Shown here: positions 1-6,834 of the stretch, one piece after another
How the letters are laid out: each line of letters starts with the position of its first letter
Position numbering within the stretch: position 1 is the first letter of the stretch
DNA from: Flavobacteriaceae bacterium
Lineage (GTDB): Bacteria > Bacteroidota > Bacteroidia > Flavobacteriales > Flavobacteriaceae
Direction of reading: 5' to 3'
DNA: 9,802 nucleotides
NCBI GenBank assembly: GCA_030613745.1
Contig: JAUWLK010000081.1
Location: 1 to 9,802, forward strand
Translations under genes and position numbers: made by a program
Notes under the pieces: generated by a model
Seen by the model: the letters and a program-made list of their open reading frames with translations, nothing else
Database searches by the model: none
Told to the model about the DNA's origin: nothing

Positions 1-790
1 TTTATTGAAGCCTTCGGAAACCACTTGATAAAGCTTGGAAAAAAAGTTGCTGTACTTGCTATTGATCCAAGTAGTTCAATCAATAAAGGTAGTATTCTTG
101 GAGATAAAACCAGAATGGAAAATTTGGTCAAAGAAAAAAATGCTTTTATACGACCTTCACCTACCGGAGGATCATTAGGTGGAGTAGCTAAAAAAACTAA
201 AGAAACCATTATTTTATGTGAAGCTGCAGGCTTTGATGTGATTTTAATAGAAACAGTTGGAGTTGGTCAATCAGAGACTATTGTACACTCCATGTAGATT
301 TTTTTTATTGCTTAAATTAGCTGGTGCCGGTGATGAACTGCAAGGTATTAAACGTGGAATTATGGAAATGGCAGATGCTATTGTAATAAATAAAGCGGAT
401 AATGATAATATAAAAAATGCAGAATTAGCAAAAAATGAATTTAAAAGAGCTTTGCACTTATATCCACAAAAAGAAAATAATTGGCAACCACAAGTTACAA
501 CCTGTAGTGCCTTAAACAATGAGGGAATAATAGATGTTTGGAATATAATTTCTGAATTTATTCAACTTACTAAATCAAATAAATCTTTTGAAAAAAACAG
601 GAAAAATCAAAATAAAAATTGGCTTTTAGAAACTGTAGATCAACAATTAAAAAATGATTTTTACCAATATCTCAAAGTACAGGAAAAACTACAACAATTT
701 ATTAATAGTATTGAGGATAATAAAATTACTCCATTTGAAGCTGCACAAAAATTAATCAATTTATACCATGATAAAAAAGAGGAAAATTAA
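1..790 (+). pseudogene. meaB: MeaB/ArgK-type GTPase, 5'-truncated by the window and frameshifted
   Basis: This is the C-terminal two thirds or so of a MeaB/ArgK G3E-family GTPase, the chaperone that loads and protects adenosylcobalamin-dependent methylmalonyl-CoA mutase. The reading frame is already open at base 1, so the start and the P-loop lie upstream of the window. Frame 1 (1-294) carries AIDPSSS, the switch-region GDKTRM, PSPTGGSLGG, and the Walker B/switch II stretch IETVGVGQSE. It then hits TAG at 295-297. The rest of the protein continues in frame 2 from about 299: FFLLLKLAGAGDELQGIKRG, the guanine-specificity motif NKAD (389-400), and a normal C-terminal helical tail ending at 790. 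From memory the family reads HSMVDFFLLLK here; 19 bases stand where 21 are expected, which fits loss of one G after ATG and one T from the T run. It is either a recent pseudogene or an assembly/sequencing error. The family assignment is secure; the functional state is not. Confidence 0.9.
292..307 (+). other. Frameshift site in meaB (net -2) at a G and a poly-T run
   Basis: ATG at 292-294 is followed directly by TAG, then A and eight Ts (299-306). Restoring GTA GAT and a ninth T gives Val-Asp-Phe-Phe-Leu, the sequence I expect for the family. Both missing bases would lie in homopolymers (GG and T9), where indel errors concentrate. The alternative, a single 2-base loss, leaves Arg in place of the expected Asp. 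Conservation resumes immediately on the other side and no other damage is visible, so the lesion is very recent or an artefact. Confidence 0.8.
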
Positions 791-800
791 TTTTTCTCTT
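777..800. terminator. Hairpin between convergent meaB and PPIase genes
   Basis: A 10-bp stem (777-786 with 791-800, one G-T wobble) closes a TTAA loop exactly at the junction of two convergent genes. It overlaps the meaB stop codon and reaches the stop of the minus-strand gene. On the minus strand the stem is followed by a run of Ts (complement of 773-778), as in an intrinsic terminator; on the plus strand the tail is poorer. The stem is AT-rich, so its strength is uncertain. Confidence 0.45.
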
Positions 801-1914
801 ATTTATCAGATTTTACTACTTCCAGTATTTCCAGCTCAAATAACAAATCTGTATTTGGAGGAATAGCTCCTCTCATACCTTGCTCACCATATGCTAAATG
901 TGAAGGAATAATCAACAAAACTTTATCACCAAAATTCATTTGCTGCAATCCTTCTTTAAACCCAGCAATTAAAGCAGCATCAGGGCTATAGTCCATTAAA
1001 ATAGGATTGTATCCATTCATACTTTCTCTTCTACGATCAAATTTGTTATACAATTGAGCTATTTCTTTAACGTTTGAATCAAATAAATCACCTGTAGTGA
1101 AATATCCAGCATAGTTTACTAACACTTTTGAACCTATAGTTGGTTTTTCATCAGTACCTTTTTTAATACTAATAATTTTTAAACCTGAAGGTAAAACAGT
1201 TGCATTTTCCTCATTATCTTTAACAAATTTCACCAATTCAGCTTTTACCTTGCTCATTTTCTCTTGAATCAATTTTTGTTCTTCTTCAATTTTTTGAAAA
1301 TAACTACTAAACTCGGCAGTAGCATCAAATTCTTTAACCTTTTTACCAACTCTAATTATTTCTATTTTTTCAATGATATCATTTTGCTGTATAGAATCAA
1401 CAACTATCTGACCTTCTATTACATAACCAAACACGGTATGGCGTCCATCTAAAAATTTGGTTTCTTTATGAGTGATGAAAAATTGACTTCCATTTGAATT
1501 TGGTCCAGAATTAGCCATTGATAAAACACCAGCATGCTCATGTGTAAGCAATAAATTTCCTTCATCATTTAATGGAAATTCATCTTCAAATTTATAACCA
1601 GGATCACCCGAACCATTACCTCTTGGATCACCACCTTGAATCATAAAATCTTTTACAACTCTATGAAATTTGAGTCCGTCATAAAAAGGTTTGCCTTTAT
1701 ACTTTTCACTTACATAGGGGTTTGTTCCTTCAGCTAAAGAAACAAAATTTGCAACAGTAATTGGTGTCTTTTCATATTCTAATTTCAATAAAATATCACC
1801 TTTTTTAGTTTGTATATCAGCATACATACCATCATCCAAGTCAGTATATTTGACTGTTTTACAAGATATTAAACTTATTATTATTACTAAAAATGTTAAT
1901 TTCATTATTTGCAT
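799..1914 (-). CDS. Cyclophilin-FKBP fusion peptidyl-prolyl isomerase lipoprotein
   Basis: A 371-residue predicted lipoprotein with two different prolyl isomerase folds. A short hydrophobic signal ends in the lipobox LISC, with Cys18 as the lipidated residue. A cyclophilin domain spans about 30-188, with the catalytic FHR (83-85), FMIQGGDP (90-97), NGSQFF (141-146) and FLDGRHTVFG (154-163). Phe stands where human cyclophilin A has the cyclosporin-binding Trp121, as in many bacterial forms. A charged, probably coiled-coil linker (about 202-234) leads to an FKBP domain (about 239-366) with VNYAGYF, LFDS, AGFKEG (Phe at the usual Trp59) and AYGEQG...PPNTDLLFELEIL. An insert of about 30 residues follows LFDS. 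It should assist folding of exported proteins in the periplasm. It starts 1 bp after the gldI stop, so it is probably translated from the same mRNA; Met4 is an alternative start. Domain calls are firm; substrates are unknown. Confidence 0.92.
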   Translation of the reverse strand: MQIMKLTFLVIIISLISCKTVKYTDLDDGMYADIQTKKGDILLKLEYEKTPITVANFVSLAEGTNPYVSEKYKGKPFYDGLKFHRVVKDFMIQGGDPRGNGSGDPGYKFEDEFPLNDEGNLLLTHEHAGVLSMANSGPNSNGSQFFITHKETKFLDGRHTVFGYVIEGQIVVDSIQQNDIIEKIEIIRVGKKVKEFDATAEFSSYFQKIEEEQKLIQEKMSKVKAELVKFVKDNEENATVLPSGLKIISIKKGTDEKPTIGSKVLVNYAGYFTTGDLFDSNVKEIAQLYNKFDRRRESMNGYNPILMDYSPDAALIAGFKEGLQQMNFGDKVLLIIPSHLAYGEQGMRGAIPPNTDLLFELEILEVVKSDK

Positions 1915-1915
1915 G

Positions 1916-2455
1916 TTATTTGTTTTTATTAATTATTTCTTTTAAATGTACGGTATAAATTAATGGTTCATTTGATTGAATTCTTTCATTACCAGTATAA
2001 CCATAAGCTTTGTGAGATGGAAATAAAAAAGTAACAGTTTCTCCTTTTTTCATTAATTTAATTCCATCTTGAAGTCCGGTAATTAATTCTTCTCTATCCA
2101 CCAAATAATTTTTGACTCCTAATTCTTCTAGTGAATAAATAATTGAATCTTGTAAATTTCTAATTTCATAAGTAAAAATTACTTCATCCCCTTTTACAGG
2201 AAGTTTACTATCTAAGGTATCTTTTTTATTATAAAAATACCAAAATCCATACTCAGAACTTATATATACATTTACACTATCATTTTCTATTTTATGTTTT
2301 AAAGTGTCTTCTTCTATCTTATTTAAAACTATATTTCGTTTAACAGATTCACTCATAAATGAACTTGTTTTTCTGACAATAGGCTTTCTAGGTTCAGGTT
2401 TAGAACACGATATTAATAGTATTGATACTAATATAAAAAGGATGTTATTTTTCAT
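1916..2455 (-). CDS. gldI: GldI, gliding-motility-associated FKBP-type PPIase lipoprotein
   Basis: A 179-residue lipoprotein: hydrophobic signal, lipobox LISC with Cys17, then the GldI-like N-terminal stretch EPRKPI...SFMSESVKRN (about 21-41), and an FKBP-type domain in the C-terminal half (about 87-174). In Flavobacterium johnsoniae, gldI is required for gliding; its product is a lipoprotein thought to act on folding of other Gld or secreted proteins. The FKBP core is recognisable from KGDEVIFTYEI (88-98), ELITGLQDG (123-131) and FPSHKAYGY (145-153). The usual FD of the active site is replaced by IYS (106-108) and the usual Trp59 by Leu128, so isomerase activity may be weak. Its first codons overlap the end of the DHH gene by 11 bp, which suggests translational coupling. 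The name rests on the N-terminal motif together with size, lipobox and neighbours. Confidence 0.88.
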   Translation of the reverse strand: MKNNILFILVSILLISCSKPEPRKPIVRKTSSFMSESVKRNIVLNKIEEDTLKHKIENDSVNVYISSEYGFWYFYNKKDTLDSKLPVKGDEVIFTYEIRNLQDSIIYSLEELGVKNYLVDREELITGLQDGIKLMKKGETVTFLFPSHKAYGYTGNERIQSNEPLIYTVHLKEIINKNK

Positions 2456-3476
2456 ACGATTGCTTTAATTCTTTTTGATAAAAAGGTAAAATGTTTAAAA
2501 AATTTGAAACCGTATTATTTAATGATTCATCTGATCTACCACCAGCTGCATTTGTATGACCCCCTCCATTAAAATGATTTCGGGCAAAATCATTAACAGA
2601 AAAATCACCAACGGATCTAAAAGAGATTTTAATAATTTTTTGCTGTCTATCTTCAATAAATATAGCAGCAAAAATTACATTTTTTAATGATAAGGCATAA
2701 TTTACAAATCCTTCAGTATCTCCTTTTTTAAAATTAAACCTTGTTAACTCACTTTGAGATAATGTTATATAAGCTGTATAAAACTTATTTTCAACTTTCA
2801 TGTTTTTTAATGATCTACCCAACAATTGTAAACGATCATAAGTATTTACATCATGTATTTGATTGTATATTAACGAATTATCAGCACCTTTCTCTAATAA
2901 ATCAGCAACAATTTTGTGAGTTAAACTTGTTGTTGAAGGAAATCTAAAAGAACCTGTATCTGTTAAAATACCTGTATATATACAAGTTGCAATATTTTTA
3001 TCTATAAAATCTATGTGTTCTAATTTCTCAATAAACTGATATATCATTTGACAAGTAGAACATACCTCAGAGTCAACATAAGTGAATTTTGCAAAATCAT
3101 CAGGTTGCTGATGGTGATCAATCATAATAAAAATTGGATTGATCTGTTCAAGTGTTTTCTGCATTTTTACACCTGTACGATGAAATGCATTAAAATCTAA
3201 AGTAAATACAATATCTGCCGCTTCTAATATTTTAATTCCTTTGTCTTCTTCTTTTTCATAAATTACGATTTCATCTCGAGAAGGAAGCCATTTTAAAAAA
3301 TCAGGACAATCATTTGGAGAAACAACAGTAACTTGATGGTTTAGTTTTAAAAGATAATGATAAAGTGCTAAACTAGAGCCATAAGCATCTCCATCAGGGT
3401 TTCTATGTGTAACAATAACTATCTTTTTAGGTTCAGAAAGCAACTGCTTTATATTTTGAAAATTTTCTAAATTCAT
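2445..3476 (-). CDS. DHH/DHHA1-family phosphoesterase (NrnA-like)
   Basis: A 343-residue cytoplasmic phosphoesterase with the full two-domain architecture of NrnA-type enzymes, which degrade nanoRNA, pAp or, in related members, cyclic dinucleotide products using Mn2+. The N-terminal DHH domain shows motif I THRNPDGDAYGS (23-34, His24, Asp28 and Asp30), motif II LDFNAFHRTG (93-102, Asp94), the eponymous DHH (120-122) and motif IV GILTDTGSFRFP (169-180, Asp173). The C-terminal DHHA1 domain carries ISFRS (284-288) and the substrate-binding GGGH (304-307) followed by TNAAGGR. All expected metal ligands are present. The length matches the family (about 320-350). It is the first gene of the minus-strand cluster. 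Which substrate it uses (oligoribonucleotide, pAp, or a c-di-AMP product) cannot be told from sequence alone, so I give no symbol. Confidence 0.92.
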   Translation of the reverse strand: MNLENFQNIKQLLSEPKKIVIVTHRNPDGDAYGSSLALYHYLLKLNHQVTVVSPNDCPDFLKWLPSRDEIVIYEKEEDKGIKILEAADIVFTLDFNAFHRTGVKMQKTLEQINPIFIMIDHHQQPDDFAKFTYVDSEVCSTCQMIYQFIEKLEHIDFIDKNIATCIYTGILTDTGSFRFPSTTSLTHKIVADLLEKGADNSLIYNQIHDVNTYDRLQLLGRSLKNMKVENKFYTAYITLSQSELTRFNFKKGDTEGFVNYALSLKNVIFAAIFIEDRQQKIIKISFRSVGDFSVNDFARNHFNGGGHTNAAGGRSDESLNNTVSNFLNILPFYQKELKQSYEK

Positions 3477-3583
3477 AGGATGCGAATATACAGTTTATAA
3501 TTGAAAAAAATAAAATTGAAAATTGAATATTTAAAGTTATTAAGAAACACATTTTTGTTTAAATTTAACAAAAATAAATCTTT
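3477..3583. promoter_or_regulatory. Divergent intergenic region between the DHH/gldI operon and the PhoD-like gene
   Basis: This 107-bp AT-rich spacer must hold the starts of two divergent units. On the minus strand, TATATTCG (complement of 3483-3490) is one base off the Bacteroidetes -7 box TAnnTTTG and would give a very short leader for the DHH gene. On the plus strand, CATTTTTG (3550-3557) is also one base off and lies 27 bp before the ATG at 3584. Neither has a well-spaced TTTG at -33, so both are weak candidates. Confidence 0.35.
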
Positions 3584-4618
3584 ATGAAATTCTATTATTT
3601 TTTACTAACCCTACTTGTTGTTTCTTTCTCTTCTTGTAATAAAACAAAAGAAAATAAATTACCTACAAATAAACCTTCAGATAATTTTATACTTTCATTT
3701 GGCTCATGTGACAATCAAAATTTACCAAATCAAATGTGGGTAGAAATATTAAAAAACAAACCTGATGTTTTTGTTTGGGGAGGTGATATTGTTTATTCTG
3801 ACACCCATGATATGAAATTCATGAAAAAAAGCTATGAACAAAAAAAGAATGACTCCTCTTATCAAAGTTTCATAAAACAAGTTCCTGTTATGGGTACTTG
3901 GGATGATCATGATTATGGTATAAATGATGGCGGTATTGAATATGAAAAAAAAGATAGCGTTCAACAAATTTTTTTAGATTTTTTTGATGTTGATCCCTTG
4001 GATAAAAGAAGGGTTCAAAAAGGGGTTTATTATGCAGGAAAATTTAATATTGGTAAAAATTCAATAAATATTATTGTTTTAGATACAAGGTATTTTAGAA
4101 GTCATTTAACTAAAGATCCTACTGGTAAAAAGCGATATATACCAAACAAATACGGTGAAGGTTCTATGCTAGGAAAAATGCAATGGCAATGGTTAGAAAA
4201 TGAATTAAATAATTCAAAAGCAAATTTTAATATCATTATCAGTAGTGTGCAATTTTTGTCATATGAGCATGGTTTTGAAAGTTGGGGAAACATGCCTCAT
4301 GAAGTAGAAAAAATGAAAGAAATCATTTCAAAATCAAAAGCTAAAGGTGTGATTATTTTATCTGGTGATAGACATATTGCCGAAATATCAAAAGATTTTA
4401 TTGCCAACATTAACTACCCATTAATTGACATTACTTCAAGCGGATTAACACATTCATATACTTCATATAGTGGAGAACCAAATAAATATAGGGTTTCAAA
4501 TGTTATATCAGAGAAAAATTTTGGTATCCTAAAATTTGATCTTGAATTGAACGAAGTTACAATGGAAATTAGAGGTGAAAACAATTTATTATACGAATCC
4601 TATATCCAAAAATATTGA
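3584..4618 (+). CDS. PhoD-like metallophosphatase lipoprotein
   Basis: A 344-residue exported enzyme of the PhoD-like alkaline phosphatase/phosphodiesterase group within the calcineurin-like metallophosphoesterases. The N-terminus is a hydrophobic signal ending FSSC, with Cys18 as the probable lipidation site (Phe at -3 is not ideal for a lipobox). Metal-site motifs appear in order: FGSCD (39-43, with the Cys used as a ligand in Bacillus PhoD), WGGDIVYSD (65-73), GTWDDHDYG (104-112), VLDTRYFR (165-172) and LSGDRHIAE (259-267). This matches the full PhoD core without the N-terminal PhoD_N domain and with a short C-terminal beta region. Likely role: hydrolysing phosphomonoesters or phosphodiesters at the cell surface or in the periplasm. 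It has its own divergent upstream region and appears monocistronic, since ndk downstream has a separate promoter. Substrate unknown. Confidence 0.88.
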   Translation: MKFYYFLLTLLVVSFSSCNKTKENKLPTNKPSDNFILSFGSCDNQNLPNQMWVEILKNKPDVFVWGGDIVYSDTHDMKFMKKSYEQKKNDSSYQSFIKQVPVMGTWDDHDYGINDGGIEYEKKDSVQQIFLDFFDVDPLDKRRVQKGVYYAGKFNIGKNSINIIVLDTRYFRSHLTKDPTGKKRYIPNKYGEGSMLGKMQWQWLENELNNSKANFNIIISSVQFLSYEHGFESWGNMPHEVEKMKEIISKSKAKGVIILSGDRHIAEISKDFIANINYPLIDITSSGLTHSYTSYSGEPNKYRVSNVISEKNFGILKFDLELNEVTMEIRGENNLLYESYIQKY

Positions 4619-4635
4619 AAATTTATTAATAGTCA

Positions 4636-4666
4636 TTTGTAAGATATAACAAATAGAGTATTTTTG
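4636..4666 (+). promoter_or_regulatory. Bacteroidetes-type promoter of ndk
   Basis: TTTG at 4636-4639 and TATTTTTG at 4659-4666, 19 bp apart, match the primary sigma factor consensus of Bacteroidetes (TTTG at -33, TAnnTTTG at -7) without a mismatch. Transcription should start near 4672, giving a leader of about 20 bases before the ATG at 4694. Confidence 0.75.
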
Positions 4667-4693
4667 CTCAAATTTTTAAATAGTTAGAATAAC

Positions 4694-5113
4694 ATGGCAA
4701 CAAATAGAACTTTTACAATGCTAAAACCTGATTCTGTTGAAAAAGGATATACAGGAGCAATTTTAGAAAAAATCAATACTGCAGGATTTAAAATTGTAGC
4801 ATTGAAACAAACTCAAATGACTAAAAGAGATGCTGAACAGTTTTATTCAGTTCATAAAGAAAGACCTTTTTATGATGAATTGGTTCAATATATGACTCGC
4901 GGTCCGATTATAGCCGCAATATTAGAAAAAGATAATGCTGTAGAAGATTTTAGGACTTTAATTGGAGCCACCAATCCTGATGATGCTGCAGAAGGTACTA
5001 TCAGAAAATTGTATGCAGCATCTATTGGTGAAAATGCAGTTCATGGATCGGATAGTGATGAAAATGCTGCAATTGAAGGAGCATTCCACTTTTCAGGAAG
5101 AGAAATTTTCTAA
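4694..5113 (+). CDS. ndk: Nucleoside diphosphate kinase
   Basis: A 139-residue nucleoside diphosphate kinase, which transfers the gamma-phosphate from ATP to other NDPs and dNDPs through a phosphohistidine. Full length for the bacterial family. It begins TFTMLKPDSVEKG (Lys11, phosphate contact), has YSVHKERPFYDELVQYM (51-67), FRTLIGATNP (86-95, Arg87) and the active-site NAVHGSDS with His117, then ends in the typical FHFSGREIF. All catalytic residues are present. It stands alone between its own promoter and a strong terminator, so it is likely a constitutive single-gene transcript. The start at 4694 fits both the family N-terminus and the promoter spacing. Confidence 0.98.
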   Translation: MATNRTFTMLKPDSVEKGYTGAILEKINTAGFKIVALKQTQMTKRDAEQFYSVHKERPFYDELVQYMTRGPIIAAILEKDNAVEDFRTLIGATNPDDAAEGTIRKLYAASIGENAVHGSDSDENAAIEGAFHFSGREIF

Positions 5114-5137
5114 TAAACTTAAATAAATTGAAAACTT

Positions 5138-5184
5138 AAATCCAAAATTGAAAGAAATATTTTTTTTGATTTTGGATTTTTTTT
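5138..5184 (+). terminator. Intrinsic terminator after ndk (may serve both strands)
   Basis: AAATCCAAAAT (5138-5148) pairs perfectly with ATTTTGGATTT (5169-5179), with further A-T and G-T pairing inward, and the stem runs straight into an eight-T tract (5177-5184). It begins 24 bases after the ndk stop. The minus-strand gene ending at 5189 converges on it, so the same hairpin could stop that transcript too, although its T tract on that side is interrupted. Confidence 0.8.
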
Positions 5185-5188
5185 AATA

Positions 5189-5485
5189 CTAAATTAATCT
5201 GATTGATTTTATCAGTTCTTTATTTAATGAATCATTAAGCATTTTAATTATTTTTTCTTTTCCATAACTCAACTCTTCACGCAAAGTAGAAGAACTTAGC
5301 TTGACTACCAATATACTTTTGTTCAATAACACTGACTCTGTATAACTCATCACGCCATTACCCATAACACTTTTCCAAGCATCTTTTACAGCCAACTGAT
5401 CCATCCCTTTTTGCAATTTATTTTCTTGCAGCATTTGAGGTATTAAATCTTTGATTGAATATGTATCATTTTCTCGTTTACCCAT
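5189..5485 (-). CDS. DUF721 / DciA-like protein
   Basis: A 98-residue cytoplasmic protein of the DUF721 family. The visible signature is an N-terminal helical half (IKDLIPQMLQENKLQKGMDQLAVKDAWKSVMG, with the AW..VMG core at about 36-42) followed by a short beta-alpha half (SVLLNKSILVVKLSSSTLREELSYGKEKIIKMLN) in which SSTLREEL is typical. DciA, a DUF721 member, is the replicative-helicase (DnaB) loader or operator in bacteria lacking DnaC. Bacteroidetes members are short and, as I recall, usually sit next to recF, as here (31 bp downstream of recF on the same strand). That neighbour supports a DNA replication role, but helicase loading by this short form is inferred. Confidence 0.82.
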   Translation of the reverse strand: MGKRENDTYSIKDLIPQMLQENKLQKGMDQLAVKDAWKSVMGNGVMSYTESVLLNKSILVVKLSSSTLREELSYGKEKIIKMLNDSLNKELIKSIRLI

Positions 5486-5516
5486 TTTAGATTAAACTTT
5501 ATATTAAAGATATAAA

Positions 5517-6617
5517 TTATTCCAATACAAACATTTTATATGTTTGCTTTGTTATTTTTATCAATTTTTCAGTTCTATCAGCATGAGTATCAGAGATAAA
5601 TAGTTGTCCAAAATTTGCTTCATTAACCAAATCAATTAACTGAGCAACTCTTTTTTCATCTAATTTATCAAAAATATCATCTAAAAGTAGTATTGGTGTT
5701 AATTTAGTATGTTTTTTAATAAAATCAAATTGAGCTAATTTCAAAGCAATCAAGAATGATTTTTGCTGACCCTGAGAGCCAATTTTTTTAATTGGATATC
5801 CATTAATTTTAAAAATCAAATCATCTTTATGTACTCCTACTGATGAAAATTGCAATATTCTATCTCTTTCTAAATTCTCTTTTAATAAATTATTAAAATC
5901 ATTTCTATCTAATTGTGTTTTATACAATAATGAAACTTTTTCAGAATAATTTTCATTTTTTGAGTTATTTATAATATGCTCATATCTAGATTTGAATATA
6001 ATCTTAAATTCATTTATAAAATCTTTCCTCTTATTATAAAGTTCAGTACCATATTTTATTAATTGTTCATTATATATTTCAATATTTACAGAATCAAAAG
6101 TGTGATTCGCAGCAAAATATTTCAATAACGAATTTCGCTGAGATATAACCTTATTATATTTTAATAGGCTTTGTAAATAATCTTTATCATTTAAAGAAAT
6201 GATACTATCCATAAACTTTCTCCTAAGATCACTACCTTCTACAATTAAATTAGAATCAGATGGAGAAATTATTACCAAAGGCAAAAAGCCGATATGTTCT
6301 GATAATTTTTCATATTCTTTTCCATTTCGCTTTATAACTTTTTTTAAACCTTTTTTTAAGCTACAATTTATATTCTCAATTCTGTCATCTTTTAAATATT
6401 CTCCATCAATTACAAAAAAATCTTCACCATGTCTTATATTTTGGGAAGCTACAGAATTAAAATAACCTTTTGTATTAGATAAATAATAAATTGCATCTAA
6501 AACATTGGTTTTCCCTACACCATTATCTCCCACAAAACAATTTATTTTTGCATCAAATTCAAAAGTCTTTGATGCAAAATTTTTATAATTAATAATTGAT
6601 ATTTTTTTTAAAAACAT
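5517..6617 (-). CDS. recF: DNA replication and repair protein RecF
   Basis: A 366-residue RecF, the SMC-like ABC ATPase that with RecO and RecR loads RecA at single-strand gaps and stalled forks. It begins with the typical LKKISIINYKNF (3-14), then Walker A GDNGVGKTN (30-38), NLIVEGSDLRRKFMD (123-137), the SVGVHKDDL stretch (259-267), the ABC signature GSQGQQKS (280-287), Walker B ILLLDDIFDKLD (309-320) and a closing SDTHADR (342-348). Length and motif order are standard and nothing is missing. The start at 6617 fits the family N-terminus exactly. It leads a minus-strand pair with the DUF721 gene and is divergent from the TPR/ribH run. I see no clear promoter for it in the 217-bp spacer. Confidence 0.97.
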   Translation of the reverse strand: MFLKKISIINYKNFASKTFEFDAKINCFVGDNGVGKTNVLDAIYYLSNTKGYFNSVASQNIRHGEDFFVIDGEYLKDDRIENINCSLKKGLKKVIKRNGKEYEKLSEHIGFLPLVIISPSDSNLIVEGSDLRRKFMDSIISLNDKDYLQSLLKYNKVISQRNSLLKYFAANHTFDSVNIEIYNEQLIKYGTELYNKRKDFINEFKIIFKSRYEHIINNSKNENYSEKVSLLYKTQLDRNDFNNLLKENLERDRILQFSSVGVHKDDLIFKINGYPIKKIGSQGQQKSFLIALKLAQFDFIKKHTKLTPILLLDDIFDKLDEKRVAQLIDLVNEANFGQLFISDTHADRTEKLIKITKQTYKMFVLE

Positions 6618-6834
6618 AATTTATTTTATGACCTACCTTTAAAACACAATTCATTTTCAATTCTAAAGCCAAACATTTAAGCAATACAATTAATATATAA
6701 AATCTTATTTATCAATATTATACACCAATAAAGTGACATAAATATCCTATAACACAAAAAAACAAAAATTAAGCTTAAAATAAGCTATATTTTTGAATAA
6801 AAATTATACTTTTGCGCAACAAATTAATATATAA
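6618..6834. other. 217-bp divergent intergenic region between recF and the TPR gene
   Basis: Very AT-rich and without a credible coding frame. It contains a short inverted repeat, AGCTTA (6772-6777) and TAAGCT (6781-6786), just upstream of the -7 box of the plus-strand gene, which might be an operator or chance. No well-spaced TTTG/TAnnTTTG pair is evident for recF on the minus strand. Confidence 0.5.
6807..6814 (+). promoter_or_regulatory. -7 box of the TPR/ribH operon
   Basis: TACTTTTG fits TAnnTTTG perfectly and lies 20 bp before the ATG at 6835, implying a leader of roughly 15 bases. There is no TTTG at the usual 19-21 bp spacing upstream; the nearest, at 6792-6795, is only 11 bp away. 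The -33 element is therefore weak or absent, and the promoter may need help from another factor. Confidence 0.5.

Noticed and set aside
292..300. Programmed +1 frameshift at the meaB TAG codon
   Set aside because: No slippery codon like the RF2 site is present, the family is not known to use frameshifting, and skipping one base would give a protein one residue short with Arg in place of the expected Val-Asp.
271..519. Minus-strand open frame of 82 codons opposite meaB
   Set aside because: Antisense to a conserved GTPase sequence and without any recognisable family or start context.
257..790. Separate 177-residue gene starting at TTG 257
   Set aside because: Its first dozen or so codons merely overlap the upstream frame out of phase; the conserved part begins at about 299 as the direct continuation of MeaB.
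1264..1452. Plus-strand open frame of 62 codons opposite the PPIase gene
   Set aside because: Phe-rich composition typical of the complement of an AT-rich coding region; lies wholly within a well-supported gene.
6199..6465. Plus-strand open frame of 88 codons opposite recF
   Set aside because: Shadow of conserved recF codons; no independent evidence of coding.
6772..6786. Operator-like inverted repeat AGCTTA/TAAGCT upstream of the TPR gene
   Set aside because: Only 6 bp per arm in AT-rich DNA; can easily arise by chance, so it is mentioned but not claimed as a site.
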